From Streptomyces hilarionis (GTDB lineage: Bacteria; Actinomycetota; Actinomycetes; Streptomycetales; Streptomycetaceae): DNA of 64,000 nt. Below, in pieces: positions 42,093 through 52,006 of the stretch (its first letter is position 1; each line of letters begins with the position of its first letter). The stretch covers positions 1 to 64,000 of the forward strand of contig NZ_JAHHIT010000039.1 in the NCBI RefSeq assembly GCF_024539675.1, written 5' to 3'. The translations under genes and the position numbers were made by a program. The notes below the pieces were generated by a model, which saw only the letters and a program-made list of their open reading frames with translations, was not told the DNA's origin and did not search any database.

Positions 42093-43049
42093 TCAGCCGA
42101 CGGTGACGCCGTGCGCGCGGAGGTAGGCGATCGGGTCCACGTCGGAGCCGTAGTCCGGCGTGGTGCGGATCTCGAAGTGCAGGTGCGGACCGGTCACGTT
42201 GCCGGTCGCCCCGGACAGGCCGACCTGCTGGCCCGCGGTCACGGTCTGACCGGCCGAGACGGAGAGCTGGGAGAGGTGGGCGTACTGGGCGTAGTAGCCG
42301 TCGGCGAGCCTGATGACGACCTGGTTGCCGTACGCGCCGCCCCAGCCGGCGGAGACGACGGTGCCCGCGCCCACGGCCTTCAGGGTGGTGCCGGTCGGGA
42401 CGACGAAGTCCACGCCGGTGTGGTAACCGCTGGACCACATGCTGCCCGACTGGTGGTACGGGGTGCCGATGACGGCCCCGGACACGGGCAGGGCGAAACC
42501 GCCGGCGCCGGTGTCGGCGGCCTGGGTCGCCTTCGAGGACGACGAGGCCGACGTCTTCGACGCGGACGACTGGGAGGCCTTCGACGAACCCGTGGCGGAC
42601 GAGGACCTGGAGGACGAGGCGCCGGAAGGCGACGCGGACGGCTTGTGGGCGCCGGACGCGGCCTTCTTGTTGATCGACAGCTTGAGGCCGGGGTGGATCA
42701 TCGAGGGGTCGTCGCCGACGGCCGCGCGGTTGTCCTGGTAGAGCCGGTGCCAGCCGCCGCTGACGTTCTGCTCGTCCGCGATCTTCGAGAGATAGTCGCC
42801 GGAGCGCACCGTGTACGTCTTCGCGGTGGCGGTCTTGTGGGTCGTCCCGGCGGTCTGGGCGGTCTTGTGCGAGACCGTCTGCGCGACCGACTGGGCGGAA
42901 GTCTGCGAAACCGACTCGGGGGTGGCCGCGTGAGCGCCGGAGGCGCCCATCAGCGGGAGGGCGAGTGCGGCGCCGCCCGTTCCGGCGACGGCGATGGAAC
43001 GGGTGAGGCGCTGGGCCTTGGGACGGCGGTGCTTACCCTTCGCGGGCAT
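42093..43049 (-). CDS. secreted LysM-M23 peptidoglycan endopeptidase
   Basis: 318 aa. The signal peptide is at residues about 1-43 (KGKHRRPKAQR start, cleavage at AHAAT). A LysM domain (TYTVRSGDYLSKIADEQNVSG) binds peptidoglycan. A Ser/Ala/Lys linker leads to an M23 domain with zinc ligands in GYHTGVDF and HLHFEI. It cleaves peptide cross-links in cell-wall growth or spore germination. AGAGGA lies seven bases before ATG 43049. The leader contains a cyclic-di-AMP riboswitch. Confidence 0.93.
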   Translation of the reverse strand: MPAKGKHRRPKAQRLTRSIAVAGTGGAALALPLMGASGAHAATPESVSQTSAQSVAQTVSHKTAQTAGTTHKTATAKTYTVRSGDYLSKIADEQNVSGGWHRLYQDNRAAVGDDPSMIHPGLKLSINKKAASGAHKPSASPSGASSSRSSSATGSSKASQSSASKTSASSSSKATQAADTGAGGFALPVSGAVIGTPYHQSGSMWSSGYHTGVDFVVPTGTTLKAVGAGTVVSAGWGGAYGNQVVIRLADGYYAQYAHLSQLSVSAGQTVTAGQQVGLSGATGNVTGPHLHFEIRTTPDYGSDVDPIAYLRAHGVTVG

Positions 43050-43063
43050 GACGAATTCCTCTC

Positions 43064-43200
43064 CGGCGCCTGCGAGGTGAGCTGTCGGGTGCGGGCTGGA
43101 GATGCCCGGCCGCGCCGAGACGCGACTTGACCCCGAGCCTGTTCCGGGAACCGGAACAGGCGGTGGTGCCTGTGGGTCCCCCGCTCCTGCCATGCACGGG
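43064..43200 (-). promoter_or_regulatory. cyclic-di-AMP (ydaO-type) riboswitch in the M23 peptidase leader
   Basis: The 5' core carries a GCAGGAGCGGGGGACCCAC-like element (43172-43191) and the 3' core GACAGCTCACCTCGCAGGCG (43067-43086), both typical of the ydaO family seen before wall-hydrolase genes in actinomycetes. A GC-rich helix lies between. The ribosome binding site follows immediately, so ligand could control termination or translation. Confidence 0.72.
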
Positions 43201-43256
43201 TGAGTGTGCGGGATCCGGGCGGTGGCAGGATTCGGCGTCCGTCCGGATTGGGGTGG

Positions 43257-43286
43257 AACGTAAGCGACCCGGACGCACGGAGACAA
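43257..43286 (-). promoter_or_regulatory. promoter of the M23 peptidase gene
   Basis: TTGTCT (43286-43281), 18 bases, TACGTT (43262-43257), giving a start near 43250 and a leader of about 200 bases that includes the riboswitch. Confidence 0.45.
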
Positions 43287-43516
43287 GCAGAGGTTGCACG
43301 GTTCACGTGTTTCTCTTGATCCCCACCGGGAATCCCCCGTCACCCTGTGTGAAACACATGACGTGAGCAGCCCCAAGCGCCCTGGAAAAGCAGGCGCATT
43401 ACGTGCACATGACGGGCGACGTACGGTCACGGATATGACGCTGCTCACGTGACGACTCTCCAGGTCCCTTTATTTCCTGGCGAGTTAGAACGAAGAATCC
43501 AATTCGGGCAGATACC

Positions 43517-45592
43517 TCAGATGCGACGCAGACGGATAACCGTCGCATCGAGGTCGCCGCGCAGCGCGGGCCGGAGTCCGTGGTGCAGCAGCACCGCACC
43601 TCGGTGCACTTCGCCCGTTTCACGGCATTCGTACGACGCCGTCGGGTCGAGTCCGCGCAGCCGCAGGGCGGGCACGGGCTCACCGAACCGCTGGGCCTGA
43701 AGCCAGGCGAGCACGACGCTCTCGTCGCCGCGCACGTACTGCACGGCGCTCAGCCCGCCCGCCGGGGGGCGCAGCCGGTAGAGGTCGCCGTGCTGGACGA
43801 GCGGCCGGATGTCCTTGTAGAGATCCACCCACCGACGCGCCTCGGCGAGTTCCTCCTCGCTCCACTCGGAGAGGTCGCCGCCGACGCCGAGCACCCCCGC
43901 CATGGCGCTGACGAACCGGAAGCGCAGCGAGCTGACCCGGCCGTTGAGCTGGGTGTTGGGGCTGTCGGTGACCCATGCGGCCATGACCCGCGCGGGGTGG
44001 ATCTGGCTGAAGCCGTGCTGGATGTCGAGGCGGTCGAGCGGGTCGGTGTTGTCGGAGGTCCACACCTGGTCGGTGCGGCTCATGATGCCGAGGTCGATGC
44101 GCCCGCCGCCGCCCGAGCAGGACTCGAAGGCGACGCCCGGGTGGGCCGCCCGCAGCCGGTCCAGCAGCCGGTACAGGGCGCGTACGTGGTCGACCCACAG
44201 GCGTTGCGGGTAGGCGTCGTCCGGCCAGCCGGCGTCGGTGAAGCAGCGGTTGAAGTCCCACTTGACGTAGTCGATCGGCGCGCTGGAGAGCAGGCCGTGG
44301 AGCTGCTCCCAGAGGTACTCCTGGACGTCCTCGCGCGCGAGGTTCAGCATGAGCTGGTTGCGGAACTCCGTCCGCTTTCGTCCCGGTTGGAACTGCACCC
44401 AGTCGGGATGCGCCCGGTACAGGTCGCTGTCGGGGTTGACCATCTCCGGCTCGACCCAGATGCCGAACCGCATGCCGAGGCCGTGGACGTGGTCCGCGAG
44501 GGGCTTGAGCCCGTGGGGGAACCGGTCGGGGTTGGGATGCCAGTCGCCCAGTCCGGCGTGGTCGCCGGTGCGCGCCCCGAACCAGCCGTCGTCGACGACG
44601 AAGAGCTCGACGCCGATCGCCGCGGCCCGCCGGGCTAGGGTCGCCTGCTGCTCCTCGGAGATGTCGAAGTAGGTGGCCTCCCAGGAGTTGAACAGCACCG
44701 GCCGGTCCTGCTCGGCGTCCGGGACGACGTGGGCGCGCTGGTAGGCGTGCCAGGCGCGGCTCGCACCGCCGAAACCGGCGTCGCTCCACAGGCCGGCGAA
44801 GACGGGCGTGGTGAAGGACTCGCCCGTCGCGAGGAGCAGCAGGCCCGAGTCGTCGTACCCCGCGCCGCCGGTGATCTGCACGCGTGCGTCGGGGAGTTGG
44901 GCCACGGCGATGCGCCAGGAGCCGGACCAGCCCAGCGCGCAGCCGTAGACCTCGCCGTGCTCCTCGGTGGCGTCGGTGTCGAGGGCGACCCAGGGCAGGT
45001 GCTGGTGTCCGGTGTGACCGCGACGGCTGCCGATGACCTTCTCCCCGTAGGTGAGCGGGGCCTGCGTCAGCCGCGACTCGGCGGCCCAGCGGCCGTGCAG
45101 CTGCGACAGCCGCCACGCGTCGCGCAGCGGCAGGGTCCAGGTGGCCGAGTCGGCGCGGAGCAGTTCCAGCGGCTGGTCGCCGTCGTTGCGCAGGGTGGTC
45201 CACCGCTCGACGACGTCGTCGCGCATCCGGTAGTGGAGGGTGAGCGCGAGCCCGGCGTCCCGGAACCGCAGCCGGAGCTCGCCGTCGTCGCTCTCGTGCC
45301 CGTCGAAGGCCCACTCGGTGCCGCGCCGCTCGTCCGTGCGCACGGACAGGGCGGGCCGCACGAAGCGGGGGCCGCCCTCGACCGGATACTCCTCGCGCCC
45401 GTCGAGCGGGGCCTCGAAGGACGCTCCGCGCTCCGGCAGCGCGTGGGCGGCGAGGGCCTCGGCGTCCGCGAGCGCGATGCGCGGGCCCCAGTGCAGATGG
45501 ATCAGCTCGGCGGCCTCGGTGAGGTGGAGGGCATAGCTGCTCGTCGGCCCCGAAAGGAGCCACGTACGGCCGTTGTCGGCGATCTCGGGCAT
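43517..45592 (-). CDS. GH36 alpha-galactosidase
   Basis: 691 aa. The N-terminal beta-sandwich is followed by the TIM barrel. YVKWDFNR carries the nucleophile Asp and SRTDQVWTSDNTDP the acid/base Asp; ESCSGGGGRIDLG lies between them and FGIWVEPEMV precedes them. No signal peptide, so intracellular cleavage of imported alpha-galactosides. The start at 45592 has GTGGGGG four bases upstream; residues before it (MIAPVRISGGL) are not supported. It stands alone, divergent from the phosphatase gene. Confidence 0.94.
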   Translation of the reverse strand: MPEIADNGRTWLLSGPTSSYALHLTEAAELIHLHWGPRIALADAEALAAHALPERGASFEAPLDGREEYPVEGGPRFVRPALSVRTDERRGTEWAFDGHESDDGELRLRFRDAGLALTLHYRMRDDVVERWTTLRNDGDQPLELLRADSATWTLPLRDAWRLSQLHGRWAAESRLTQAPLTYGEKVIGSRRGHTGHQHLPWVALDTDATEEHGEVYGCALGWSGSWRIAVAQLPDARVQITGGAGYDDSGLLLLATGESFTTPVFAGLWSDAGFGGASRAWHAYQRAHVVPDAEQDRPVLFNSWEATYFDISEEQQATLARRAAAIGVELFVVDDGWFGARTGDHAGLGDWHPNPDRFPHGLKPLADHVHGLGMRFGIWVEPEMVNPDSDLYRAHPDWVQFQPGRKRTEFRNQLMLNLAREDVQEYLWEQLHGLLSSAPIDYVKWDFNRCFTDAGWPDDAYPQRLWVDHVRALYRLLDRLRAAHPGVAFESCSGGGGRIDLGIMSRTDQVWTSDNTDPLDRLDIQHGFSQIHPARVMAAWVTDSPNTQLNGRVSSLRFRFVSAMAGVLGVGGDLSEWSEEELAEARRWVDLYKDIRPLVQHGDLYRLRPPAGGLSAVQYVRGDESVVLAWLQAQRFGEPVPALRLRGLDPTASYECRETGEVHRGAVLLHHGLRPALRGDLDATVIRLRRI

Positions 45593-45804
45593 CAAACCCC
45601 CACTGATTCGAACAGGTGCGATCAAACGCCAACATCATCGAGTGCGGTCGGCCCGTCGGGCAACTCCCTGGCGACAGGACTCTCACCTGGGCCGACGCCC
45701 CGAGGACGATCCGTTGCCCCGGGAACCCATGTCGTATGGTCGACGATGGTGTCCCGTCGGCCACCTGAGCCGCGCCGACGGTGACCGACAGGGAGGGAGC
45801 CCCC

Positions 45805-46602
45805 GTGACGCAGCAGATCCCGTCGACCGAGCCCGAGCTGGTCGGCGTGCGCAATTTCCGGGACGTGGGCGGTCTGCCGACCGTGGACGGCCGGCGCGTG
45901 CGCCACGGCGTGCTGTTCCGCAGCGGCCACCTCGCGCACGCGACCGACGAGGACGCCGCGTTCCTGTCCGGCCTCAACCTGCACACGATCTTCGACTTCC
46001 GCAACGCGGCGGACCAGAAGCTGGAGGGCCCGGACGTCGCGCTGCCCGGAGTGCGCAACGTCAACCTGCCGCTGTCGGACCCGGCGGACGGCGCCGAGTT
46101 CTGGAAGATGGTCCGCGACGGCCATGTCGACCAGCTGCGCGGGATCCTCGGCGACGGCAAGGCCGCGGGCCGGATGATCGCCTCCTACCGCACGATCGTC
46201 AGGGAGCGGACGGCCGAGCACGCGCGCGTGCTGCACTCGCTCGCCGACGACAGCCTCCCGGCCCTGATGCACTGCGCGGCGGGCAAGGACCGCGCGGGCC
46301 TGTCCGTCGCGGTGACGCTGCTGGCCGTGGGCGTGGAGCGGGACGCCATCCTCGGCGACTACCTGGAGTCCAACGCGCGGCACCGCCGGTACAAGGTGCG
46401 CCGCAGCTCCGCCTCGGGCGAGGCCTACTCCCCCGAGATCATGGAGTTGCTGAGCCCTCTGTTCGACGCCCGCGCGGAGTACCTGGCGGCGGCGTTCGAG
46501 ACCGTGGAGGAGACCTGGGGCGGGGTCGACGCCTATCTGGAGCAGGGTCTCGGGCTGTCCGCCGAGACGCGTGAGCGGCTGCGGGAGCGGCTGCTCGACT
46601 GA
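45805..46602 (+). CDS. tyrosine-protein phosphatase-family protein
   Basis: 265 aa. HCAAGKDRAGLS contains the Cys-x5-Arg phosphate-binding loop, and VRNFRDVGGLPTVDGRRV is the conserved N-terminal block of this bacterial family (phosphotyrosine or phosphoinositide phosphatases). GTG 45805 follows GGGAGG at eight bases; GTG 45781 is a poorer alternative. Cytoplasmic. Convergent with the XRE operon. Confidence 0.9.
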   Translation: MTQQIPSTEPELVGVRNFRDVGGLPTVDGRRVRHGVLFRSGHLAHATDEDAAFLSGLNLHTIFDFRNAADQKLEGPDVALPGVRNVNLPLSDPADGAEFWKMVRDGHVDQLRGILGDGKAAGRMIASYRTIVRERTAEHARVLHSLADDSLPALMHCAAGKDRAGLSVAVTLLAVGVERDAILGDYLESNARHRRYKVRRSSASGEAYSPEIMELLSPLFDARAEYLAAAFETVEETWGGVDAYLEQGLGLSAETRERLRERLLD

Positions 46603-46635
46603 CGGGCGGCCGCCGGACGGCGACGCCCTGCCGGT

Positions 46636-46758
46636 CTATTGGCTGGTCCCCACCTCGAACAGCAGCCACAGGAACGCCGCGAAGAGGTGCCCCACGGCGA
46701 TGTAGATGATCAGCCGGATCCACAGGGTGCGGGGGAACTTCTCCTCGTAGTCGCTCAT
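46636..46758 (-). CDS. small single-pass membrane protein (DUF6126-like)
   Basis: 40 aa. A charged N-terminus (MSDYEEKFPR) precedes one hydrophobic segment IRLIIYIAVGHLFAAFLWLL. GGAG lies seven bases before ATG 46758, which overlaps the XRE-cupin stop as ATGA, so translation is coupled. The DUF6126 name is from memory. It presumably acts with the regulator; function unknown. Confidence 0.8.
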   Translation of the reverse strand: MSDYEEKFPRTLWIRLIIYIAVGHLFAAFLWLLFEVGTSQ

Positions 46759-47387
46759 GACGTCACTCCGCTCTCGGACGGGTTCGGCCCCAGGCACAGC
46801 GTGGCGGTGGGGCTCTGCAACAGGGTGTGGACGAAGAGGAGTTCGACGCCGTCGGGGTCCTGGGCGGCGATGCGGTGCGGGGTGAGCGAGTCGAAGTGCG
46901 CGCTGTCCCCCGGGCCGAGCAGGTCCGTGGCGTCGCCGAGCCGCAGCCGCAGCCGGCCTTTGAGGACGTGCAGCCACTCCTCCCCCGGGTGCACGCGCAC
47001 GATGTCGCCCTGGGAGCCGTGCGGAACCTGGACGCGCAGCGCCTGCATCCCGCGGCCGGAGGCGCCGGCCTGCCAGTACGTCCAGCCGCCCGCACGGGTC
47101 GGCTCCATGTAGGCGGCGCGGACCACGGCGTCGCGGTCGGCGGCCGTCTCCCCGAGCAGGTCCGAGACGGTCGTACCATAGACCCGCGCGAGCGTGAGCA
47201 GCATCGGCAGCGACGGCTGGCGCTGTCCGGTCTCCAGACGGGACAGGTGGGCGGGCGACAGTCCGGCGGCGCGGGCCGCGGCCTCCAGGGTGAGGGCGGC
47301 CCGGCGGCGCAGGGCGCGCAGCTGGGGGGCGACGGCGGGAAGAGCCTCGGCCTGCTGCGCCGGGGGCTCCGGCTCGGGCGGGTTCAT
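46755..47387 (-). CDS. XRE-family regulator with C-terminal cupin domain, next to hopanoid operon
   Basis: 210 aa. The helix-turn-helix covers about 25-78 (LEAAARAAGLSPAHLSRLET), the cupin the last 80 residues (VRVHPGEEWLHVLKGRLRL). Two tandem 15-17-bp palindromes lie in its promoter, 20-55 bases before the start, and are probably its own operators. It sits downstream of the hopanoid operon on the same strand with a small membrane protein coupled to it. Regulation of hopanoid genes is possible but not shown. Confidence 0.9.
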   Translation of the reverse strand: MNPPEPEPPAQQAEALPAVAPQLRALRRRAALTLEAAARAAGLSPAHLSRLETGQRQPSLPMLLTLARVYGTTVSDLLGETAADRDAVVRAAYMEPTRAGGWTYWQAGASGRGMQALRVQVPHGSQGDIVRVHPGEEWLHVLKGRLRLRLGDATDLLGPGDSAHFDSLTPHRIAAQDPDGVELLFVHTLLQSPTATLCLGPNPSESGVTS

Positions 47388-47406
47388 GACTCCATTGCAC
47401 GCCGGA

Positions 47407-47442
47407 TTTGCCTCTGCGGCAAATTCCTTGCCTCAGAGGCAA
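47407..47442. promoter_or_regulatory. tandem palindromic operators of the XRE-cupin gene
   Basis: TTTGCCTCTGCGGCAAA (47407-47423) and TTGCCTCAGAGGCAA (47428-47442) are perfect palindromes apart from their central bases and share the consensus TTGCCTCnGnGGCAA. Centres are 20 bp apart, about two helical turns. Confidence 0.7.
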
Positions 47443-47479
47443 AACGGCCAGACGGGCGGGGACCCGGCCGTTCCCGCGG

Positions 47480-48865
47480 TCAGCGGTGGGCCACCGCCTG
47501 CTTCACCAGCGTCTTGCTGAAGTCCCACATCAGTCCGCCGCCGCTGTGCGCCTCGTCCATGACGGCCGTGAAGGCCTCGACGAACCGGTCCACCTCGGCC
47601 TCGCCGATGATCAGCGGCGGGATCAGCTTGATCACCTCCAGGTGATCGCCCGAGACCTGCGTGAGGATCCGGTGCCGCTGAAGCAGCGGCACCACCACCA
47701 TCTGCGCGAACAGCCCCTTGCGCGCCGCCTGGAGCATGGTCCAGCGGCTGCGCAGCTTCAGCGACCGGGGCCTGCCGAACTCGATGCCGATCATCAGCCC
47801 CCGGCCGCGGACGTCGGCCAGCAGCTCGTAGCGGTCGGTCAGCGCCGCGAGCCGGGACTTCAGCAGGTCTCCCGTCAGCCGCGCGTTCGCCACGACCTGC
47901 TCGTTCTCCATGACGGCCAGCACGGCGAGGCCGGCCGCCATGGCCTGGGCGTTGGAGCCGAAGCTCGCCGAGTGCACCAGCACCCGGTCCATCGACGAGT
48001 AGACCTTCTTGAAGATCCAGTCCCGGCCGAGCGTCGCGCCCACCGGGACGTAGCCGCCGGACAGCGCCTTGGCCACGCACACCAGGTCCGGCTCGACGCC
48101 GTCCTCGTGCTGGTAGGCGTAGAAGTCGCCGGTCCGGCCGAGTCCGGTCTGCACCTCGTCCACGACGAGCAGCGCCTTGTGCCGGTGCAGCAGGTCCTGG
48201 GCGGCGCGCAGATAACCGGGCGGCGCCTCGTGCACCCCCTTGCCCTGGATCGGCTCGACGATCAGGGCGGCGACGTCCCCCTTCGCCAGCTCCGCGGCCA
48301 GCGCGTCGAGATCGCCGAGCGGGACGGGCGTGTCGGGCAGCAGGGGAGCGAACCCGTCCCGGAAGCCCGACTCGCCGTTCACCGACAGCGAGCCCGTGGT
48401 GAGCCCGTGGAAGGCGTGGTCGCAGTACAGGACCCTCGGCCGGCCCGTCGCGTACCGGGCGAACTTCAGCGCGGTCTCCACCGCCTCGGTGCCGCTGTTG
48501 CCGAAGAACACGCGGTCCAGGTGCGGGCTGTGGGCGAGCAGCTTCTCGGCCAGCAGACCGGGCAGGGGCTGGCAGTCGAAGCGGGTGAGGTCGGCGAGCT
48601 GGGCGTCCAGGACGTCGTGGAGCGCTCTGCGGACGACGGGGTGGTGGCGGCCCAGGCCCATCACCCCGAATCCGGCGAGCATGTCGAGGTAGTCGTTGCC
48701 GTCCGCGTCCCAGAAGTACGCGCCCTCGCCGCGCTCGTAGACCTTGTCGAAGCCGATGGTGTGCAGCATGCGCGGCAGTTGGTGGTTGAGGTACTTGCCG
48801 TGCAGCTCGTAGCGCTCGGCTCCGCGCTCGGCCAGCAGGGCGCCGAGGTCGAACTCCGTGGTCAT
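47480..48865 (-). CDS. hpnO: PLP-dependent aminotransferase for aminobacteriohopanetriol
   Basis: 461 aa class III aminotransferase. [12 protein letters not shown] and [18 protein letters not shown] (PLP Lys) are diagnostic. In hopanoid clusters HpnO converts the ribosyl-derived side chain to aminobacteriohopanetriol. ATG 48865 overlaps the dxs stop as ATGA. The last gene of the hopanoid run before the XRE gene. The HpnO name rests on context, as family members also act on ornithine or GABA. Confidence 0.85.
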   Translation of the reverse strand: MTTEFDLGALLAERGAERYELHGKYLNHQLPRMLHTIGFDKVYERGEGAYFWDADGNDYLDMLAGFGVMGLGRHHPVVRRALHDVLDAQLADLTRFDCQPLPGLLAEKLLAHSPHLDRVFFGNSGTEAVETALKFARYATGRPRVLYCDHAFHGLTTGSLSVNGESGFRDGFAPLLPDTPVPLGDLDALAAELAKGDVAALIVEPIQGKGVHEAPPGYLRAAQDLLHRHKALLVVDEVQTGLGRTGDFYAYQHEDGVEPDLVCVAKALSGGYVPVGATLGRDWIFKKVYSSMDRVLVHSASFGSNAQAMAAGLAVLAVMENEQVVANARLTGDLLKSRLAALTDRYELLADVRGRGLMIGIEFGRPRSLKLRSRWTMLQAARKGLFAQMVVVPLLQRHRILTQVSGDHLEVIKLIPPLIIGEAEVDRFVEAFTAVMDEAHSGGGLMWDFSKTLVKQAVAHR

Positions 48866-50796
48866 TCCGCTGTCTCCTTGACTGGCTCCCCGAGCGGAGA
48901 GGCTGCCGCGCCGGCCGCGGACCGCGCGTCCCCGACCGCCAGGCTCGCGCCGATCCGGCCGGCGATCTCGACGGGCGTGAGCCCGATGTCGGCGAGCACC
49001 TCACCGCGCTTGGCGTGCGCGAGGAACTGCTCCGGGATCCCGAACCTGCGCACCGGCACGTCGACGTCGGCGTCGCCGAGGGCCAGCGCCACCGCCGATC
49101 CGACGCCGGCGGCTCGGCTGTTGTCCTCGACGACGGCCACCAGCCGGTGTCCGGCGGCGAGGCCGGGCAGCGCCGCGTCGACGGGCTTGACCCACCGGGG
49201 GTCCACCACGGTGCAGCCGACGCCACGGGCCGCGAGCAGTTCGGCTGCCTGGAGGCACACCGGCGCCATCACGCCGACGGCCACCAGCAGCACGTCGGTC
49301 CGCTCGTCGCGGCGCAGCACGTCCATGCCGCCCACCCGGTCGACGGCCGGCACGTCCGGGCCGACCGACTCCTTGGGGAAGCGGACCAGCGTCGGCGCGT
49401 CGTCCACCGCCACCGCCTCCCTTAGCTGTGCGCGCAGTTGACCGGCGTCGCGGGGCGCCGCGATGCGCAGTGCCGGCACGACCTGGAGCACGGACATGTC
49501 CCACATGCCGTTGTGGGACGCCCCGTCGACGCCGGTCACCCCGGCCCGGTCCAGGACGAACGTGACTCCGCAGCGGTGCAGGGCCACGTCCATCAGCAGC
49601 TGGTCGAAGGCCCGGTTGAGGAACGTGGCGTAGACGGCGACGACCGGGTGCAGGCCGCCCGTCGCCAGGCCCGCGGCGCTGACGGTCGCGTGCTGCTCGG
49701 CTATGCCGACGTCCCAGACGCGGTCGGGGAAGCGTTCGGCGAATCCGCCGAGGCCCACCGGGTGGAGCATCGCCGCCGTGATCGCCACGACGTCGTCGCG
49801 CTCCTCGCCGATCGCCACGATCTCGTCGCCGAAGACGGACGTCCACGACGGCCCCCCGGCCGGCGCGAGCGGGACGCAGGTCAGCGGGTCCATCGCGCCG
49901 ACGGTGTGGAAGCGGTCCTCCTCGTGGGCGAGGGCCGGCTCGTAGCCGCGTCCCTTCTCGGTCAGGCAGTGCACCAGCACGGGGCCGTGGAAGCGCTTGG
50001 CCCGCCGCAGCGCGGACTCGACGGCGCCGAGGTCGTGGCCGTCGATCGGGCCGACGTACTTCAGGCCGAGGTCCTCGAACATGCCCTGCGGGGCGAAGGC
50101 GTCCTTGAAGCCCTTCTTCGCGCCGTGCAGCGACTCGTAGACCGTGGCGCCGACCACCGGGGTGCGCAGCAGCACCTCCTTGCCCCAGGCCAGCACCTTC
50201 TCGTAGCCGTCGGTCGTGCGCAGGGTGGCCAGGTGGTTGGCGAGTCCGCCGATGGTCGGCGCGTACGAGCGCTCGTTGTCGTTGACGACGATGATCAGCG
50301 GCCGGTCCTTGGCCGCCGCGATGTTGTTGAGCGCCTCCCAGGCCATGCCGCCGGTGAGCGCGCCGTCGCCGATCACCGCGACCACGTGCCCTCTCCCGCC
50401 CTGCACCTGGCGGGCCTTGGCGAGGCCGTCGGCCCAGCCGAGCGCGGTGGAGGCGTGGCTGTTCTCGATGACGTCGTGCTCGGACTCCTCACGGGAGGGG
50501 TAGCCGGACAGTCCGCCCTTGCCGCGCAGCTTGGAGAAGTCCTGACGTCCGGTCAGCAGCTTGTGGACGTAGCTCTGGTGGCCGGTGTCCCACAGGATGC
50601 GGTCGGCGGGCGACTCGAACACCCGGTGCAGGGCGATGGTCAGCTCCACCACGCCCAGGTTGGGCCCGAGGTGTCCGCCGGTCCTGGCGACCGCGTGCAC
50701 CAGGAACTCCCTGATCTCCTCGGACAGTTCACCGAGTTCCGCCTCGGACAACGCCTTCAGGTCGCGTGGTTGCCGGATGTTCTCCAGGATCGTCAC
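48862..50796 (-). CDS. dxs: 1-deoxy-D-xylulose-5-phosphate synthase
   Basis: 644 aa thiamine-diphosphate enzyme that condenses pyruvate and glyceraldehyde 3-phosphate in the first step of the MEP pathway. [12 protein letters not shown] and [16 protein letters not shown] are the thiamine-phosphate region, [18 protein letters not shown] lies in the second domain. GTG 50796 has GAGGGGG upstream. It lies within the hopanoid operon, 30 bases after ispG; Streptomyces generally carry a second copy elsewhere. Confidence 0.96.
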   Translation of the reverse strand: MTILENIRQPRDLKALSEAELGELSEEIREFLVHAVARTGGHLGPNLGVVELTIALHRVFESPADRILWDTGHQSYVHKLLTGRQDFSKLRGKGGLSGYPSREESEHDVIENSHASTALGWADGLAKARQVQGGRGHVVAVIGDGALTGGMAWEALNNIAAAKDRPLIIVVNDNERSYAPTIGGLANHLATLRTTDGYEKVLAWGKEVLLRTPVVGATVYESLHGAKKGFKDAFAPQGMFEDLGLKYVGPIDGHDLGAVESALRRAKRFHGPVLVHCLTEKGRGYEPALAHEEDRFHTVGAMDPLTCVPLAPAGGPSWTSVFGDEIVAIGEERDDVVAITAAMLHPVGLGGFAERFPDRVWDVGIAEQHATVSAAGLATGGLHPVVAVYATFLNRAFDQLLMDVALHRCGVTFVLDRAGVTGVDGASHNGMWDMSVLQVVPALRIAAPRDAGQLRAQLREAVAVDDAPTLVRFPKESVGPDVPAVDRVGGMDVLRRDERTDVLLVAVGVMAPVCLQAAELLAARGVGCTVVDPRWVKPVDAALPGLAAGHRLVAVVEDNSRAAGVGSAVALALGDADVDVPVRRFGIPEQFLAHAKRGEVLADIGLTPVEIAGRIGASLAVGDARSAAGAAASPLGEPVKETAE

Positions 50797-50826
50797 GTCG
50801 GGCCCCCTCTCGGTCCGTGCCTTGCC

Positions 50827-52002
50827 TCAACTCACCGTCACGGCCGGTTTTCCCGTGCCGGCGGGGACGCCGGAAGCGACGCCTTCCCGTTCCATCCGTT
50901 CGGCCAGCTTCGTGGCTTCCTCGATGAGGGTCTCCACGATCTTCGACTCGGGGACGGTCTTGATGACCTCGCCCTTGACGAAGATCTGGCCCTTTCCGTT
51001 GCCGGAGGCGACCCCGAGGTCGGCCTCGCGGGCCTCGCCGGGACCGTTGACGACACAGCCCATGACCGCGACCCGCAGGGGCACCTCCATGCCGGTCAGG
51101 CCGGCGGTGACCTCTTCGGCCAGCTTGTACACGTCCACCTGCGCACGGCCGCAGGACGGGCAGGAGACGATCTCCAGACCGCGCTGCCTGAGGTTCAGCG
51201 ACTCCAGGATCTGGTTGCCGACCTTGACCTCCTCGACCGGAGGGGCCGACAGGGAGACGCGGATGGTGTCGCCGATGCCCTGGGAGAGCAGCGCGCCGAA
51301 GGCGACGGCCGACTTGATCGTGCCCTGGAACGCGGGACCGGCCTCGGTCACACCGAGGTGCAGCGGGTAGTCGCACTGCGCGGCGAGCTGCCGGTAGGCC
51401 TCGATCATGACGACCGGGTCGTTGTGCTTGACCGAGATCTTGATGTCGCGGAAGTCGTGCTCCTCGAACAGGGACGCCTCCCACAGCGCCGACTCCACCA
51501 GCGCCTCCGGGGTCGCCCTGCCGTACTTCTGGAGCAGCCGGCGGTCCAGCGAACCGGCGTTGACCCCGATCCGGATCGGCGTGCCGTGCTCCTTCGCCGC
51601 CTTGGCGATCTCCCGGACCTTGTCGTCGAACTGCTTGATGTTGCCCGGGTTCACCCGCACCGCCGCACACCCCGCCTCGATCGCGGCGAACACGTACTTC
51701 GGCTGGAAGTGGATGTCCGCGATCACCGGGATCTGCGACTTGCGCGCGATCGTCGACAGCGCGTCCGCGTCGTCCTGCGTCGGACACGCCACCCGCACGA
51801 TCTGACAGCCCGACGCCGTCAGCTCCGCGATCTGCTGCAACGTCGCACCGATGTCCGACGTACGCGTCGTCGTCATCGACTGCACCGACACCGGGGCCCC
51901 GCCCCCGACCGCCACCGGGCCGACCTGGATCCGCCGCGACTCGCGTCGCGACGCGACCGGCCGGACCGGCATCCCGGGGACGCCCAGGGAGACGGTGGTC
52001 AT
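50827..52002 (-). CDS. ispG: 4-hydroxy-3-methylbut-2-enyl diphosphate synthase
   Basis: 391 aa iron-sulfur enzyme of the MEP pathway (GcpE). [20 protein letters not shown] in the barrel and the 4Fe-4S Cys in [12 protein letters not shown] and [11 protein letters not shown] are present. It reduces methylerythritol cyclodiphosphate. ATG 52002 lies four bases after the hpnH stop, within the hopanoid operon. Confidence 0.95.
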   Translation of the reverse strand: MTTVSLGVPGMPVRPVASRRESRRIQVGPVAVGGGAPVSVQSMTTTRTSDIGATLQQIAELTASGCQIVRVACPTQDDADALSTIARKSQIPVIADIHFQPKYVFAAIEAGCAAVRVNPGNIKQFDDKVREIAKAAKEHGTPIRIGVNAGSLDRRLLQKYGRATPEALVESALWEASLFEEHDFRDIKISVKHNDPVVMIEAYRQLAAQCDYPLHLGVTEAGPAFQGTIKSAVAFGALLSQGIGDTIRVSLSAPPVEEVKVGNQILESLNLRQRGLEIVSCPSCGRAQVDVYKLAEEVTAGLTGMEVPLRVAVMGCVVNGPGEAREADLGVASGNGKGQIFVKGEVIKTVPESKIVETLIEEATKLAERMEREGVASGVPAGTGKPAVTVS

Positions 52003-52006
52003 GCCC

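Noticed and set aside
43520-43549. Hairpin GATGCGAC/GTCGCATC as a terminator of the alpha-galactosidase gene
   Set aside because: Most of it lies inside the coding region before the stop codon, so it is more likely a chance repeat than a terminator.
46620-46640. Terminator between the convergent phosphatase and DUF6126 genes
   Set aside because: Only 33 bases separate them and no stable stem-loop is visible.
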